In this document: positions 49,297 to 58,500 of the stretch, piece by piece
Layout: each line of letters begins with the position of its first letter
How positions within the stretch are numbered: the first letter of the stretch is position 1
Assembly: GCF_001570905.1 (NCBI RefSeq)
Contig: NZ_BCSO01000004.1
Span: 56,847-120,846 of the forward strand
Length of the DNA: 64,000 bases
Direction: 5' to 3'
From: [Zimmermannella] alba NBRC 15616
GTDB taxonomy: Bacteria > Actinomycetota > Actinomycetes > Actinomycetales > Microbacteriaceae
Notes under the pieces: model-generated
Database searches by the model: none
What the model saw: only the letters and a program-made list of their open reading frames with translations
Told to the model about the DNA's origin: nothing
Translations under genes and position numbers: made by a program

Positions 49297-49785
49297 GTGG
49301 CTGATCTCGCACGGGTGCGCGTGTGGGCGGAAGCGCTCATCCGGATGTACCTGGATCCCTCGTGGAGCTTCGAGTTTGACCACGCGAAGCAGCGTGCTGG
49401 CGCGTGCCACTACACGACGAAGCGGATCACTGTCTCCCGGTATCTCGCTGCGCGCCACGAGGACGACGAGGTACACCAGACACTGCTGCACGAGGTCGCG
49501 CACGCGATGGCGGGTCATGAGGCCGGGCACGGACCGACGTGGCAGGCGATTGCGCGAGAGATCGGCTATGTCGGCGGCCGCACGCACTCGAACCCGGTCG
49601 CAACGGAGTTTGCCCGCTGGATCGGGGTGTGCCCGAACGGACACGAGGTGCCGCGCTTTCGTCGGCCGGGCAAGAAGCCGGTCTCGTGTGCGAAGTGTTC
49701 GCGGGGTTTTGATCGGCGATTCCTCATCACCTGGCGCGAGCGTTCGCCGGAGGAGCTTGCCGAGGAGCGTGCCCGCCTCCACTGA
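49297..49785 (+). CDS. SprT-like zinc metalloprotease domain protein
   Basis: A 162-residue protein with LLHEVAHAMAGHEAGHGPTW, an HExxH zinc site plus a third His, and a C-terminal zinc-ribbon-like region (CPNGHEVP ... CAKCSRGF). This is the SprT/Spartan-type architecture; eukaryotic relatives cleave DNA-protein crosslinks, the bacterial role is unknown. The GTG at 49297 is directly after the stop of the TPR gene, so translation is coupled. Confidence 0.88.
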   Translation: MADLARVRVWAEALIRMYLDPSWSFEFDHAKQRAGACHYTTKRITVSRYLAARHEDDEVHQTLLHEVAHAMAGHEAGHGPTWQAIAREIGYVGGRTHSNPVATEFARWIGVCPNGHEVPRFRRPGKKPVSCAKCSRGFDRRFLITWRERSPEELAEERARLH

Positions 49786-49870
49786 GGTGCTCGATCGCAC
49801 GCCTCCTGAGGTGGTCGAGTGCCCGCCGCAGGCGCGTGTGTCGAGATCTCGATCAGCTCAGTTGAGTGAA

Positions 49871-51250
49871 CTAGCACTCAACGACGTTCACGGCGAGGCC
49901 GCCACGCGAGGTCTCCTTGTACTTGCTCTTCATGTCCTTGCCGGTTTCGCGCATCGTGCGAATGGCCTGGTCAAGCGTCACCTTGTGCGTGCCATCCGTC
50001 CGCATTGCGAGCCGCGCAGCGTTCACAGCCTTCACGGATGCGATCGCGTTGCGCTCAATGCAGGGAATCTGCACGAGACCCGCAACCGGGTCGCAGGTGA
50101 GACCGAGGTTGTGCTCGATGCCGATCTCGGCCGCGTTCTCGACCTGTCGGGGCGAGCCGCCAAGCAGTGCACAGAGCCCTGCCGCTGCCATGGAGCAAGC
50201 CGAGCCCACTTCACCCTGGCAGCCCACTTCCGCACCCGAGATCGAGGCGTTCTCCTTGAAGAGGATGCCGATGGCTCCCGCCGAAAGCAGGAAGTTCACG
50301 ATCTGGTCGTCATCCGCGCCACGGAACTCCACCGCGTAGCTGAGGACCGCAGGGATGATGCCGGCCGCGCCATTTGTGGGCGCCGTCACGATGCGGCCGC
50401 CGGAGGCGTTTTCCTCGTTCACCGCGAGCGCGTACAGGTTCACCCAGTCCATGGCGCGCAGCGGGTCGCCGGCCTCAAGCTCGGCCTGTTCCCGGAGCAC
50501 CTTACGAAGGCCCGGCGCGCGGCGCGGCACGTTGAGTCGTCCGGGCAGCATCGGCTCTTCGCGCGTGCAGCCGCGCTCGATGCACTCAGCCATCACGTGC
50601 CAGATTTCGAGCAGGCGCGCGCGGGTCTCCTCCGCGGGACGCCATGATTCTTCGTTCGCGAGCACGACCTCCGCGATCGAGAGGCCGCTTTCCTGGCAGC
50701 GCTCGAGCAGCTCCGCTCCGGTGCTGAACGGGTACGCGAGCGGTCGATCATCCTGTACGAGCGGCGCCTTCGCGCCCGCCTCAGCATCGACGACGAAGCC
50801 GCCACCGACCGAGTAGTAGCTGCGTTCGAGGAGCAGCTCACCGGCGGCATCCTTCGCACAGAAGGTCATCCCGTTCGGGTGGCCGGGGAGCGAACGACGC
50901 ATGTGGAGGATGACGTCTCGGTCCATGCGGAACGGAATCTCACGTTCACCGCCAAGAATCAGGCGACCACACTCGCGCACCTCATCCACGATGACGGGCG
51001 CACGATCCGGATCAATCTCCTCGGGAAGTTCACCGCTGAGCCCAAGCACGGCGGCGTGGTCCGAGCCGTGGCCGCGGCCGGTGAGTCCGAGTGAGCCAAA
51101 GAGCGCCACCTTGACGTGGGCGACGTTGTCGAAGTGTCCCTCCTCGCGGAGCACCTCCAGGAAGGTGGCAGCGGCGCGCATCGGGCCAACCGTGTGTGAG
51201 GAGGAGGGACCAATTCCGATGGAGAAGAGGTCGAGCACGCTCAGTGACAT
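49871..51250 (-). CDS. sdaA: L-serine ammonia-lyase (iron-sulfur type, single chain)
   Basis: A 459-residue enzyme converting serine to pyruvate and ammonia. The beta-like domain comes first (SVLDLFSIGIGPSSSHTVGP, GSLGLTGRGHGSDHAAVLGL), then the alpha domain (APTNGAAGIIPAVLSYAVEF, GCQGEVGSACSMAAAGLCAL, GLTCDPVAGLVQIPCIERNA), with the cysteines for the 4Fe-4S cluster at GCQGEVGSAC and CDPVAGLVQIPC. ATG 51250 gives the family length; the ribosome binding site is weak. Divergent from the ornithine-cyclodeaminase-like gene. Confidence 0.95.
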   Translation of the reverse strand: MSLSVLDLFSIGIGPSSSHTVGPMRAAATFLEVLREEGHFDNVAHVKVALFGSLGLTGRGHGSDHAAVLGLSGELPEEIDPDRAPVIVDEVRECGRLILGGEREIPFRMDRDVILHMRRSLPGHPNGMTFCAKDAAGELLLERSYYSVGGGFVVDAEAGAKAPLVQDDRPLAYPFSTGAELLERCQESGLSIAEVVLANEESWRPAEETRARLLEIWHVMAECIERGCTREEPMLPGRLNVPRRAPGLRKVLREQAELEAGDPLRAMDWVNLYALAVNEENASGGRIVTAPTNGAAGIIPAVLSYAVEFRGADDDQIVNFLLSAGAIGILFKENASISGAEVGCQGEVGSACSMAAAGLCALLGGSPRQVENAAEIGIEHNLGLTCDPVAGLVQIPCIERNAIASVKAVNAARLAMRTDGTHKVTLDQAIRTMRETGKDMKSKYKETSRGGLAVNVVEC

Positions 51251-51523
51251 GTAGTGAACCGCCGTTGAGTCGAAGTCGGGATGCTCCGTGATCGGAGCCT
51301 CAGATCGTTCACGGTACCGTCTCGAGCGACCCGCGTGAACACTGACCCAGCACCCACTGTGGAGATCCACCAATTCCCCTGGGCACCAGATGAGACGCAT
51401 TGCGGGAGGGTCCAAGCGGGGTGCATGCTGGTGGGAACCGCTCGCGGATCTCGTTTCGCGTGCACGATTCCATTTCCCGCCGCCGACTGCGCGCGCAGAA
51501 CACAGAAGTCCGGGGATATTGCG
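51251..51523. other. Intergenic region between sdaA and the divergent cyclodeaminase-like gene
   Basis: This 273-bp region holds the promoters of both genes. A glycine-riboswitch-like leader was looked for and not found, and no palindromic operator stands out. Confidence 0.4.
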
Positions 51524-52510
51524 ATGACGCTGCCCACGATTACCGCCGCACAGATCACGAAGCATGTGACGCCGATGGATGCGGTGAAGGCACTCTCGAC
51601 CGCGCTCAGGGAGGGGCTTGACCCTGCTGCCTCACATCTGCGCACGAGCACGTCCACCGCACACGGCGAACTCCTGTACATGCCGGCGGAGGCTGGCAGT
51701 CACGCGGGCATGAAGTTCCTGTCGGTTGCGCCCGGCAATACGAAGCTTGGTCGCGAGCGTATCCAGGGCTTCTTCGTGCTCATGGATGCTGAGACGCTGA
51801 CGCCCCGCTGCCTCGTGGATGGTGTTGAGCTCACCAAGCTGCGCACGAGTGCGGTCTCTGCCCTCGCCGCCTCGAAGCTTGCCCCGGCCCGCAGCGAGCA
51901 GCTTGTCGTCTTTGGTTCGGGGCCGCAGGCGAAGGCGCACATCGCTGCGCTTCGCGCCGTACTGCCCACGATGCGTGAGGTCATCATCATTGGCCGCAGT
52001 GGCCCCCGCGAGGAAGCGCTCGCCGCTTGGGCGATCGAGCAGGGTCTTCGTGCCCGCACCGGTCACGCGGTGGCGGCGAAGGCGGCCCTGCAGCACGCGG
52101 ATGTCGTCGTGTGCGCGACGAGTGCGGACGAGCCACTCTTCGACGCATCCTGGGTCCGAGATGATGCATGCGTCATCGCCGTCGGCTCGCACCACGCGGA
52201 CCGTCGCGAGCTCCCCGGGGCGCTCCTGGCACGTGCCGGTGTTGTAGTCGTTGAGACGCACGAGCTGGCGCTTCGGGAGGCTGGCGACATCGCCCTCGCC
52301 GTCGAGGAGAGCGCGATCACGGCCGGCTCCCTCGTCACGCTCGATGAACTCGTCCGCGGCGAGGTGAGCCTCGAGAGCACGGGTCCGCGTGTGTTCAAGT
52401 CCGTCGGCCAGGGGTGGCAGGATCTCATCGTCGCTGCCGAGATCGCTCGCCGCGTTCCGCAAGCGGTGAAGCGCTACCCGGTCGGCGACACGGCGCTCGC
52501 CCGCCGCTAG
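51524..52510 (+). CDS. Ornithine cyclodeaminase / mu-crystallin family protein
   Basis: A 328-residue NAD(P)-binding protein. The N-terminal substrate region has GELLYMPAEAG and MKFLSVAPGNTKLG; LVDGVELTKLRTSAVSALAA is the family signature; the Rossmann motif is VVFGSGPQAKAHIAALRAVL (variant G-x-G-x-x-A). Members include ornithine cyclodeaminase, alanine dehydrogenase and ketimine reductase, so the reaction is not settled. ATG 51524 follows GGGGAT by eight bases. Divergent from serine dehydratase; an amino-acid role fits. Confidence 0.9.
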   Translation: MTLPTITAAQITKHVTPMDAVKALSTALREGLDPAASHLRTSTSTAHGELLYMPAEAGSHAGMKFLSVAPGNTKLGRERIQGFFVLMDAETLTPRCLVDGVELTKLRTSAVSALAASKLAPARSEQLVVFGSGPQAKAHIAALRAVLPTMREVIIIGRSGPREEALAAWAIEQGLRARTGHAVAAKAALQHADVVVCATSADEPLFDASWVRDDACVIAVGSHHADRRELPGALLARAGVVVVETHELALREAGDIALAVEESAITAGSLVTLDELVRGEVSLESTGPRVFKSVGQGWQDLIVAAEIARRVPQAVKRYPVGDTALARR

Positions 52511-52517
52511 GCGTCCG

Positions 52518-53069
52518 CTAGAACTCGTCGAGCAGCTTCGCGTCGCTGGATGTGCCGAGCGGCCAACCGGTTTCGCGCAGGAGCCCGCCGGGTTCGGTCG
52601 CGGTGTGGCGTCCTCGCAGCACCGCTCCAAGCGTCCCAGGTTCTGGCGCACGTCGGCGCACCGAATCCTCAAAGACAGTGAAATCGCGGGGCGTAATTTC
52701 GAGGATGCCGTCGCGCAACTGTTCGCCCCAGTAGCGGTTATCGCGGGTGAGGTCGAGCATGTCTTTCAGGGGACGGATGGGCGCAATACGCGGCTCCGGG
52801 AGCCACTCCACCTCGCGCCGCCACGGTGACACGCCGCGTCCTCCCGCCTGGTACGGCTCCCCCGGCAGCACACGGCCCGCACCGACGACAGCGCGAAGGG
52901 TTTCGCCGTCGGGGTTTGTTTCGCGCGGACTGTAGAGGATGACGCCATCCGACTCGTTGAGCTGCTCGAGCGGCTCACGCGGGCCCCACGGCACTTGCAC
53001 AAAGCCGTGCGCCATCATCAGCTGCGCCCGGTCGAGGGGCTGCACGACGAGCCAGTAGCGGATTGCCAT
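52518..53069 (-). CDS. EVE-domain protein
   Basis: A 183-residue protein with MAIRYWLVVQPLDRAQLMMA, GFVQVPWGPREPLEQLNESD and GVILYSPRETNPDGE, the pattern of EVE (UPF0310) domains in the PUA-like superfamily, which bind modified bases in DNA or RNA. The rest (RPLKDMLDLTRDNRYWGEQL, GILEITPRDFTVFEDSVR) also fits. Standalone EVE proteins are often near defence or RNA-modification genes; here no such neighbour is seen. Convergent with the cyclodeaminase-like gene. Confidence 0.88.
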   Translation of the reverse strand: MAIRYWLVVQPLDRAQLMMAHGFVQVPWGPREPLEQLNESDGVILYSPRETNPDGETLRAVVGAGRVLPGEPYQAGGRGVSPWRREVEWLPEPRIAPIRPLKDMLDLTRDNRYWGEQLRDGILEITPRDFTVFEDSVRRRAPEPGTLGAVLRGRHTATEPGGLLRETGWPLGTSSDAKLLDEF

Positions 53070-53087
53070 GACTCGGAGGGTAGGCCC

Positions 53088-54026
53088 TTAGGCCTTGGGG
53101 GCTTCGGCGTAGGTGATCGTGGTGCCAGCGAAGAGCTTGCGGGCTTCTTCTTCAGTCATGCGGTCAACGCCATTGCAGCGAGTGGTCATCGCGAGGCTCG
53201 AACCGGAACCGAGGAAGGTGTGGCCAGCGTAGTAAAGCACCGAGTTCGCGGACTTCGCGCGGAAGACGCTGAGCTCAACGCGGTCGGTCTTCGCGGTCTC
53301 TTCCGGCCCCTGGCGCATCTCGACCCACTGGCTGTCGAGCTCTTCGATCGTCCATTCGGGCGAGCCAGCAGTGAAGCCTTCGATCGTCATGCGCAGGTAC
53401 GCGCGGGTCGCGTCACCATCGTTCTGCGGCACGCGAGGTTCGTCGCCAACCTCGATGACGACGGGACGCTCGCTGAGGCCAGCCGGGGCGGTGGCCACAC
53501 CTGCGCTGAACTGGCAGGCGCCGTCCGAGGACGAGATCGCGGCAAGCGTCGGTGCCGGCGTGCTCCAGCCGTCCATCTTGGGCGGCACGGCCGATAGCGA
53601 GCCGATGCTCGTGCGGGATCCGAGCGCGTAGCTGCCACGTCCAAGGAAGCTCACCGCGAGTGCGATGACGACCACCGCAGCGAGCAGAACGGCACCGCCA
53701 ACCATGAACCACCGCAGGAGTCCGCGTCGCGTGGCGCTGAGACCCGCTCGGCGCGGCTTGGCGTCGGCCGTTGCAGGCTCCTCGGCGGGCGTAGCGTCTG
53801 CTACGGGCGCAGGCTCAGCCACCGGCTTGTCGTCAACGGACTGCGGAGCTTCCGCACCGTGTGTTGCAGGCTGCGGCGCCTCCATGCGCGGAGCTCCGTG
53901 CTGCGCAATCGCGTCAGTCGAGGACGTCGTCGCCTGCTCCGTTGCGCGCGCACGCACTGCAGCTTCTCGGGCTTCGCGGGCTGCCCGGCGCGTGGGATAT
54001 GTCGCGGCGTCGTCGTGCTCGGTCAT
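53088..54026 (-). CDS. Single-pass membrane protein with extracytoplasmic domain, unknown function
   Basis: A 312-residue protein. The first 100 residues are Ala/Glu/Pro-rich and include an Arg/Ala helix (RRAAREAREAAVRARATE). One membrane segment follows (FMVGGAVLLAAVVVIALAVSFLG, about 106-128; listed in parts in the family-less sequence), then an outer domain with beta-like strands, one pair of Cys (GACQFSAG, TTRCNG) that may form a disulfide, and an end similar to lipoprotein-type domains. Not recognised. 18 bases from the EVE gene. Confidence 0.75.
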   Translation of the reverse strand: MTEHDDAATYPTRRAAREAREAAVRARATEQATTSSTDAIAQHGAPRMEAPQPATHGAEAPQSVDDKPVAEPAPVADATPAEEPATADAKPRRAGLSATRRGLLRWFMVGGAVLLAAVVVIALAVSFLGRGSYALGSRTSIGSLSAVPPKMDGWSTPAPTLAAISSSDGACQFSAGVATAPAGLSERPVVIEVGDEPRVPQNDGDATRAYLRMTIEGFTAGSPEWTIEELDSQWVEMRQGPEETAKTDRVELSVFRAKSANSVLYYAGHTFLGSGSSLAMTTRCNGVDRMTEEEARKLFAGTTITYAEAPKA

Positions 54027-54161
54027 GTCCTGCCTTCTCGCCGCACTGCTCGTCGGCGTCTACTGGCGCATGCAAAGCGCCTCATCGGCGATTCTAATTC
54101 AGAGTTGAACGATCGCCGGAAAGATACATCCACCGAAGGAAATGGATGTTCACCGCGCGAC

Positions 54162-54698
54162 TTACGGCCACGCGCTCAGCTGGCCGATGACCGTCTTGAG
54201 GATGCGGGCACGACCACCCTCGAGCTCCTCCAAGAGATCCGGGTCGAGCGCCTCGCCGGGCGTTAACCACGACACTTCGAGGGCGTTTTCGCACGGGTCA
54301 CACTCCCCCGAGACGGGGACCACGTAAACGAGTGAGACCGCATGCTGGCGCTCATCCACGAGCCGCGCGCCGGGGATTGGTGAGTATTCGGCGACGGTGA
54401 CCGGCGTCAAGCAGGCCGGCAGCTGCGGCAGCGCCATCGGGCCAAGGTCTTTTTCGAGGTGGCGGTTCAGGGTATCCCGGAGCGATTCGCCATAGTTCAC
54501 ACGGCCCGAGACGAAGGCACGGGTCATGACGCCATCTTCGTTCGCCTGCAGAAGCAGGCCGATGTGCTCGAGTTCGCCGCTCGGCGCGAGGCGCACGGGA
54601 ATCGCTTCCACGTAGAGGATCGGCACCCGGCGGCGCACGTACTCAAGGTCTTCGCCGCTGAGCCATCCACCGTTCGACTCGGGATCTGGCGTACTCAC
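54162..54698 (-). CDS. DUF4916/Nudix-family protein
   Basis: A protein of about 178 residues: GWLSGEDLEYVRRRVPILYV, EAIPVRLAPSGELEHIGLLL, FVSGRVNYGESLRDTLNRHL, EKDLGPMALPQLPACLTPVT, RQHAVSLVYVVPVSGECDPC. This fits the actinobacterial DUF4916 group, annotated as Nudix-like, in which the Nudix box is incomplete (no clear GX5EX7REUXEEXGU), so hydrolase activity is doubtful. GTG 54698 was preferred over ATG 54704 because GGAG then sits eight bases upstream. Divergent from the esterase gene. Confidence 0.8.
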   Translation of the reverse strand: MSTPDPESNGGWLSGEDLEYVRRRVPILYVEAIPVRLAPSGELEHIGLLLQANEDGVMTRAFVSGRVNYGESLRDTLNRHLEKDLGPMALPQLPACLTPVTVAEYSPIPGARLVDERQHAVSLVYVVPVSGECDPCENALEVSWLTPGEALDPDLLEELEGGRARILKTVIGQLSAWP

Positions 54699-54794
54699 TC
54701 GCATGTCTCCATTCTTGCGTGTGGAGGCCCTGGCCGACATGGGTGCACGGGAAAAACTCGGGTGGCGAGCGCAACGTCAAGGGAGAATATGGGC

Positions 54795-55502
54795 ATGGCT
54801 TCGAGTGATCGTTCTTCGGTAGTGGATCCCCATCGCGTCGTGTGGAGCGCGCCGATTGAGGAGCTGCCGGAACGCCACCTCGTCGTGCTGCTCCACGGCT
54901 ACGGCTCGGATGCGCGCGACCTCATGAATATCGTGCCGCAGCTACCGAATGAACCGATCTACGCCTCACTCTTGGCGCCCGCGCCCTGTGGGGCATCGCC
55001 GCTTGGCTACGAGTGGTTCCCGCTGCACTTCGATGCGCAGGGAGCCCTTCTGGACGCCAGCTCCCCCGAACGACTCGCAGCCTTCGCGAAGGCTGCGGAT
55101 GCCGCAGCGCAGGGCGTGCTCGAATGGATTGACGCACTGCCCGCGGCCCCGAAGAGCGTCTCGCTGCTTGGCTTCTCACAGGGCGGCATCGTGTCGCTCG
55201 CGGCGGTTCGCCGTGCGCCGGAGCGCTTCCGCACGGTCGCGGTGCAGTCGACGCTCGTTGCGCCGGATGTGCACGGCCTGGATGCCGAGGTGGCGCGCGT
55301 GAAACCCTCCGCGTGGTGGGGGCGCGGCACGGCGGACACCGTCATCCCCGCCGAGGCGATTCCGGTGACGGAAGCATGGATGCAGGCCTGCGCGAACGCA
55401 GAGATCTACGTCGACGAGGGCGTCGGGCACGTGTTTTCGGTGGAGGGGCTTCGCGCCCTCTCCGCCTACCTGCGCGAGCACCTCAACCTTGGCGAGGAAT
55501 AG
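54795..55502 (+). CDS. Alpha/beta hydrolase, phospholipase/carboxylesterase family
   Basis: A 235-residue serine hydrolase. HLVVLLHGYGSDARDLMNIV gives the oxyanion region, GFSQGGIVSLAA holds the nucleophile Ser, the acid is expected in GRGTADTVIPAEA (Asp), and the His in DEGVGHVFSVEG. ATG 54795 was taken because GGGAG is nine bases upstream; ATG 54789 is too close to it. Substrate unknown. Confidence 0.9.
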   Translation: MASSDRSSVVDPHRVVWSAPIEELPERHLVVLLHGYGSDARDLMNIVPQLPNEPIYASLLAPAPCGASPLGYEWFPLHFDAQGALLDASSPERLAAFAKAADAAAQGVLEWIDALPAAPKSVSLLGFSQGGIVSLAAVRRAPERFRTVAVQSTLVAPDVHGLDAEVARVKPSAWWGRGTADTVIPAEAIPVTEAWMQACANAEIYVDEGVGHVFSVEGLRALSAYLREHLNLGEE

Positions 55503-55556
55503 ACCACTGACCGGGGATTCTCCCGGAATGTCGGTGGTGGGTGACAGGCTCGACGC

Positions 55557-58500
55557 ATGAGTGACGCGCTGCAGTACTTCTCACCGGCCACCAAGGCCTG
55601 GTTTGAGGGTGCCTTTGGCGCGCCCACGCGCGTGCAGGATGAGGCGTGGCACGCGATTCGTTCGGGCCGCCACGCGCTCATTGTTGCGCCGACGGGTTCC
55701 GGTAAGACACTCGCGGCGTTCCTGTGGGCACTCGATCAGCTCGCGAACGAGCCCACTGCGCAGCCCGAGGTGTTCACGCCTGAGTTGAGCGCGGCGCTGG
55801 CCGCTGAAGAGCGCGAGGCTGCCGAAGCCGAGCAGGGCCCCCGGCGCACGCGGGTGCTGTATCTCTCGCCGCTCAAGGCGCTCGGCGTGGATGTCGAGCG
55901 AAACCTGCAGGGTCCGCTTGTGGGCATCACGCAGACCGCTCGCCGCCTGGGGCAGACCTTGGCCCGCCCACGAGTCGCGGTGCGTTCGGGCGACACGACC
56001 CCGGCAGAGCGGCGTCGGCAACGGGCCGATCCACCCGACATCCTCATCACCACGCCCGAGTCGCTCTACCTCATGCTCACTTCCGAGGCGCGAACCACAC
56101 TGACGGGTGTCGAGACAGTCATCCTCGACGAAGTCCACGCGTTGGCGGGGTCCAAGCGCGGCGCCCACTTGGCGCTCTCGCTCGAGCGCTTGGATGCTCT
56201 CCTCGAGCGTCCCGCGCAACGCATCGGGCTGTCCGCCACGGTGCGGCCGCTCGAAGAGGTCGCACGGTTCCTCGGCGGCGGGCAGCCGGTCGAGATCGTG
56301 AACCCGCCAAGTGAGAAGCGCTTCGATCTGCTCGTGCGGGTGCCGGTCGACGACATGAGCGATGTTGGGATGCTGCGCAGCGCCTCTCGGGACGCCGCGG
56401 CGAGCGATCCCTTCGACGACCCGTTCACCGGCAACGCCGCCACCTCTCTCCGCGATCCGAGCGAGGCGCCATCCGACGGCTCCCTGTGGCCGCACATTGA
56501 GGCAGCCATTCTCGAGCGAATTCTCGAACATCGGTCGACGATCGTCTTCGCGAACTCACGCCGCTTGGCCGAGCGGCTCACGGCTCGGCTCAATGAGCTG
56601 TGGGAGGAACAGCTCGAGGCTGAGAGTGGCGCTGCCGTTCGCGAGGCCTCTGCCCCGAAACGTCCGCCAGCCGAGCAGATTGCGCAGTCAGGGCAAAGCC
56701 ATGGGGCGACCGCGGTCATTGCGCGCGCCCATCACGGTTCAGTGTCGAAGGAGGCTCGCGCCGAGGTCGAAGAGGCTTTGAAGACGGGCGCGCTTCGCTG
56801 CGTTGTCGCGACCTCCAGCCTCGAGCTCGGTATCGACATGGGCGATGTTGAGCTCGTCATCCAGCTCGAATCCCCGCCCTCCATTGCCTCGGGCCTGCAG
56901 CGACTCGGCCGTGCCGGCCACCAGGTTGGTGTCGTCTCGCGCGGTGATCTCTTCCCGAAGCACCGTGCGGATGTCCTCCATTCTGCGGTGGCCGCGCACG
57001 AAATGGTGGCGGGCCGGATCGAGTCGCTCGCGATCGTCGAGAACCCGCTCGATGTGCTCGCACAGCAGACGGTCGCAGCCGCCGCGATCGACACACTCGA
57101 GGTGGAGGCGTGGTTTGACCTCGTCCGCCGCGCGGCGCCCTTCTCGAAGCTGCCCCGTTCTGTCTTTGATGCAACGCTTGATCTCATCGCGGGTCGATAC
57201 CCCTCCGATGCCTTTGCAGAGCTCAGGCCGCGCATCGTGTGGGATCGCGACGAGGGCACCCTCACTGGTCGCCCAGGCGCGCAACGGCTCGCGGTCACGA
57301 GTGGCGGCACAATCCCCGACCGGGGCATGTTCGGAGTGTTCCTCGCCCAGGGCGCCAGCGACGACGAAACCCGCGGGACCCTGCGCGTTGGCGAGCTCGA
57401 CGAAGAAATGGTCTACGAATCGCGCGTCGGCGATGTTTTTGCGCTCGGGGCCACGAGTTGGCGCATCGTCGAGATCACGCACGACCGCGTCAACGTCACG
57501 CCCGCGTTCGGCGAACCGGGGCGACTCCCGTTCTGGACGGGAGACGCCCTCGGCCGCCCCGCCGAACTTGGTGAGGCGATCGGCCGGACGACACGCGAGA
57601 TCGTCCACGCCCTGCCACCAGATGGCACACCTCTCCCCAGCGAAGCGCCGCTCGCCGGGCTCGCCGAGCTCATGGATGATCGCGCCCGCAACAATCTCGT
57701 GGCGTACCTGCGCGAGCAGCGTGCCGCGACGGGGCATGTGCCGAGCGATCGGACGCTCCTCGTTGAGCGATTCCGGGATGAGCTCGGCGACTGGCGGCTC
57801 GTCCTCCACTCCCCCTACGGCAAGCCCACGCATGCCCCCTGGGCGCTCATCGTGAGTGCCCGCATCACCGAACGCTTCGGCGTGGATGGCAGCGCTGTTG
57901 CCAGTGATGACGGCATCATCGTTCGTCTCCCCGACATGGAGAGCGAACCTCCCGGAGCTGAGCTCTTCGTCCTCGATCCCGAAGAGATCGAGCCGGTCGT
58001 TGCCCGCGAGGTGGGCGGGTCGGCACTCTTCGCCTCCCGTTTCCGCGAAGCTGCGGCGCGAGCGCTGCTCCTGCCTCGCCTGCATCCGGGCAATCGTTCA
58101 CCGCTCTGGCAGCAGCGACAAAAGGCCTCACAGCTGCTCGACGTCGCGCGAGGCTTCCCGCAGTTCCCGATCATTCTCGAGACGATCCGCGAAGTCCTCC
58201 ACGACGTCTACGATCTGCCTGCGCTCGTCGAGCTTGCCCGCCGCGTCGAGCGTCGCGAAGTCCATGTCGTCGAAACCGAGACCGCAAGCCCCTCCCCTTT
58301 CGCACGGACGCTGCTCTTCGGCTACGTCGGCGCGTTCATGTACGAGGGCGATGCGCCGCTTGCCGAGCGCCGCGCCCAAGCGCTCGCCATCGACACGGGG
58401 ATGCTCGCCGAGCTCCTTGGTCGGGTCGAACTTCGCGAGCTCCTCGACGAGCGCGTCATCTGGCAGGTCGAAGACGAGCTCCAGTGGCTCGTGCCCGAAC

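Noticed and set aside
51251..51523. A riboswitch (glycine type) upstream of sdaA
   Set aside because: The conserved glycine-aptamer core could not be found on the minus strand of this gap.
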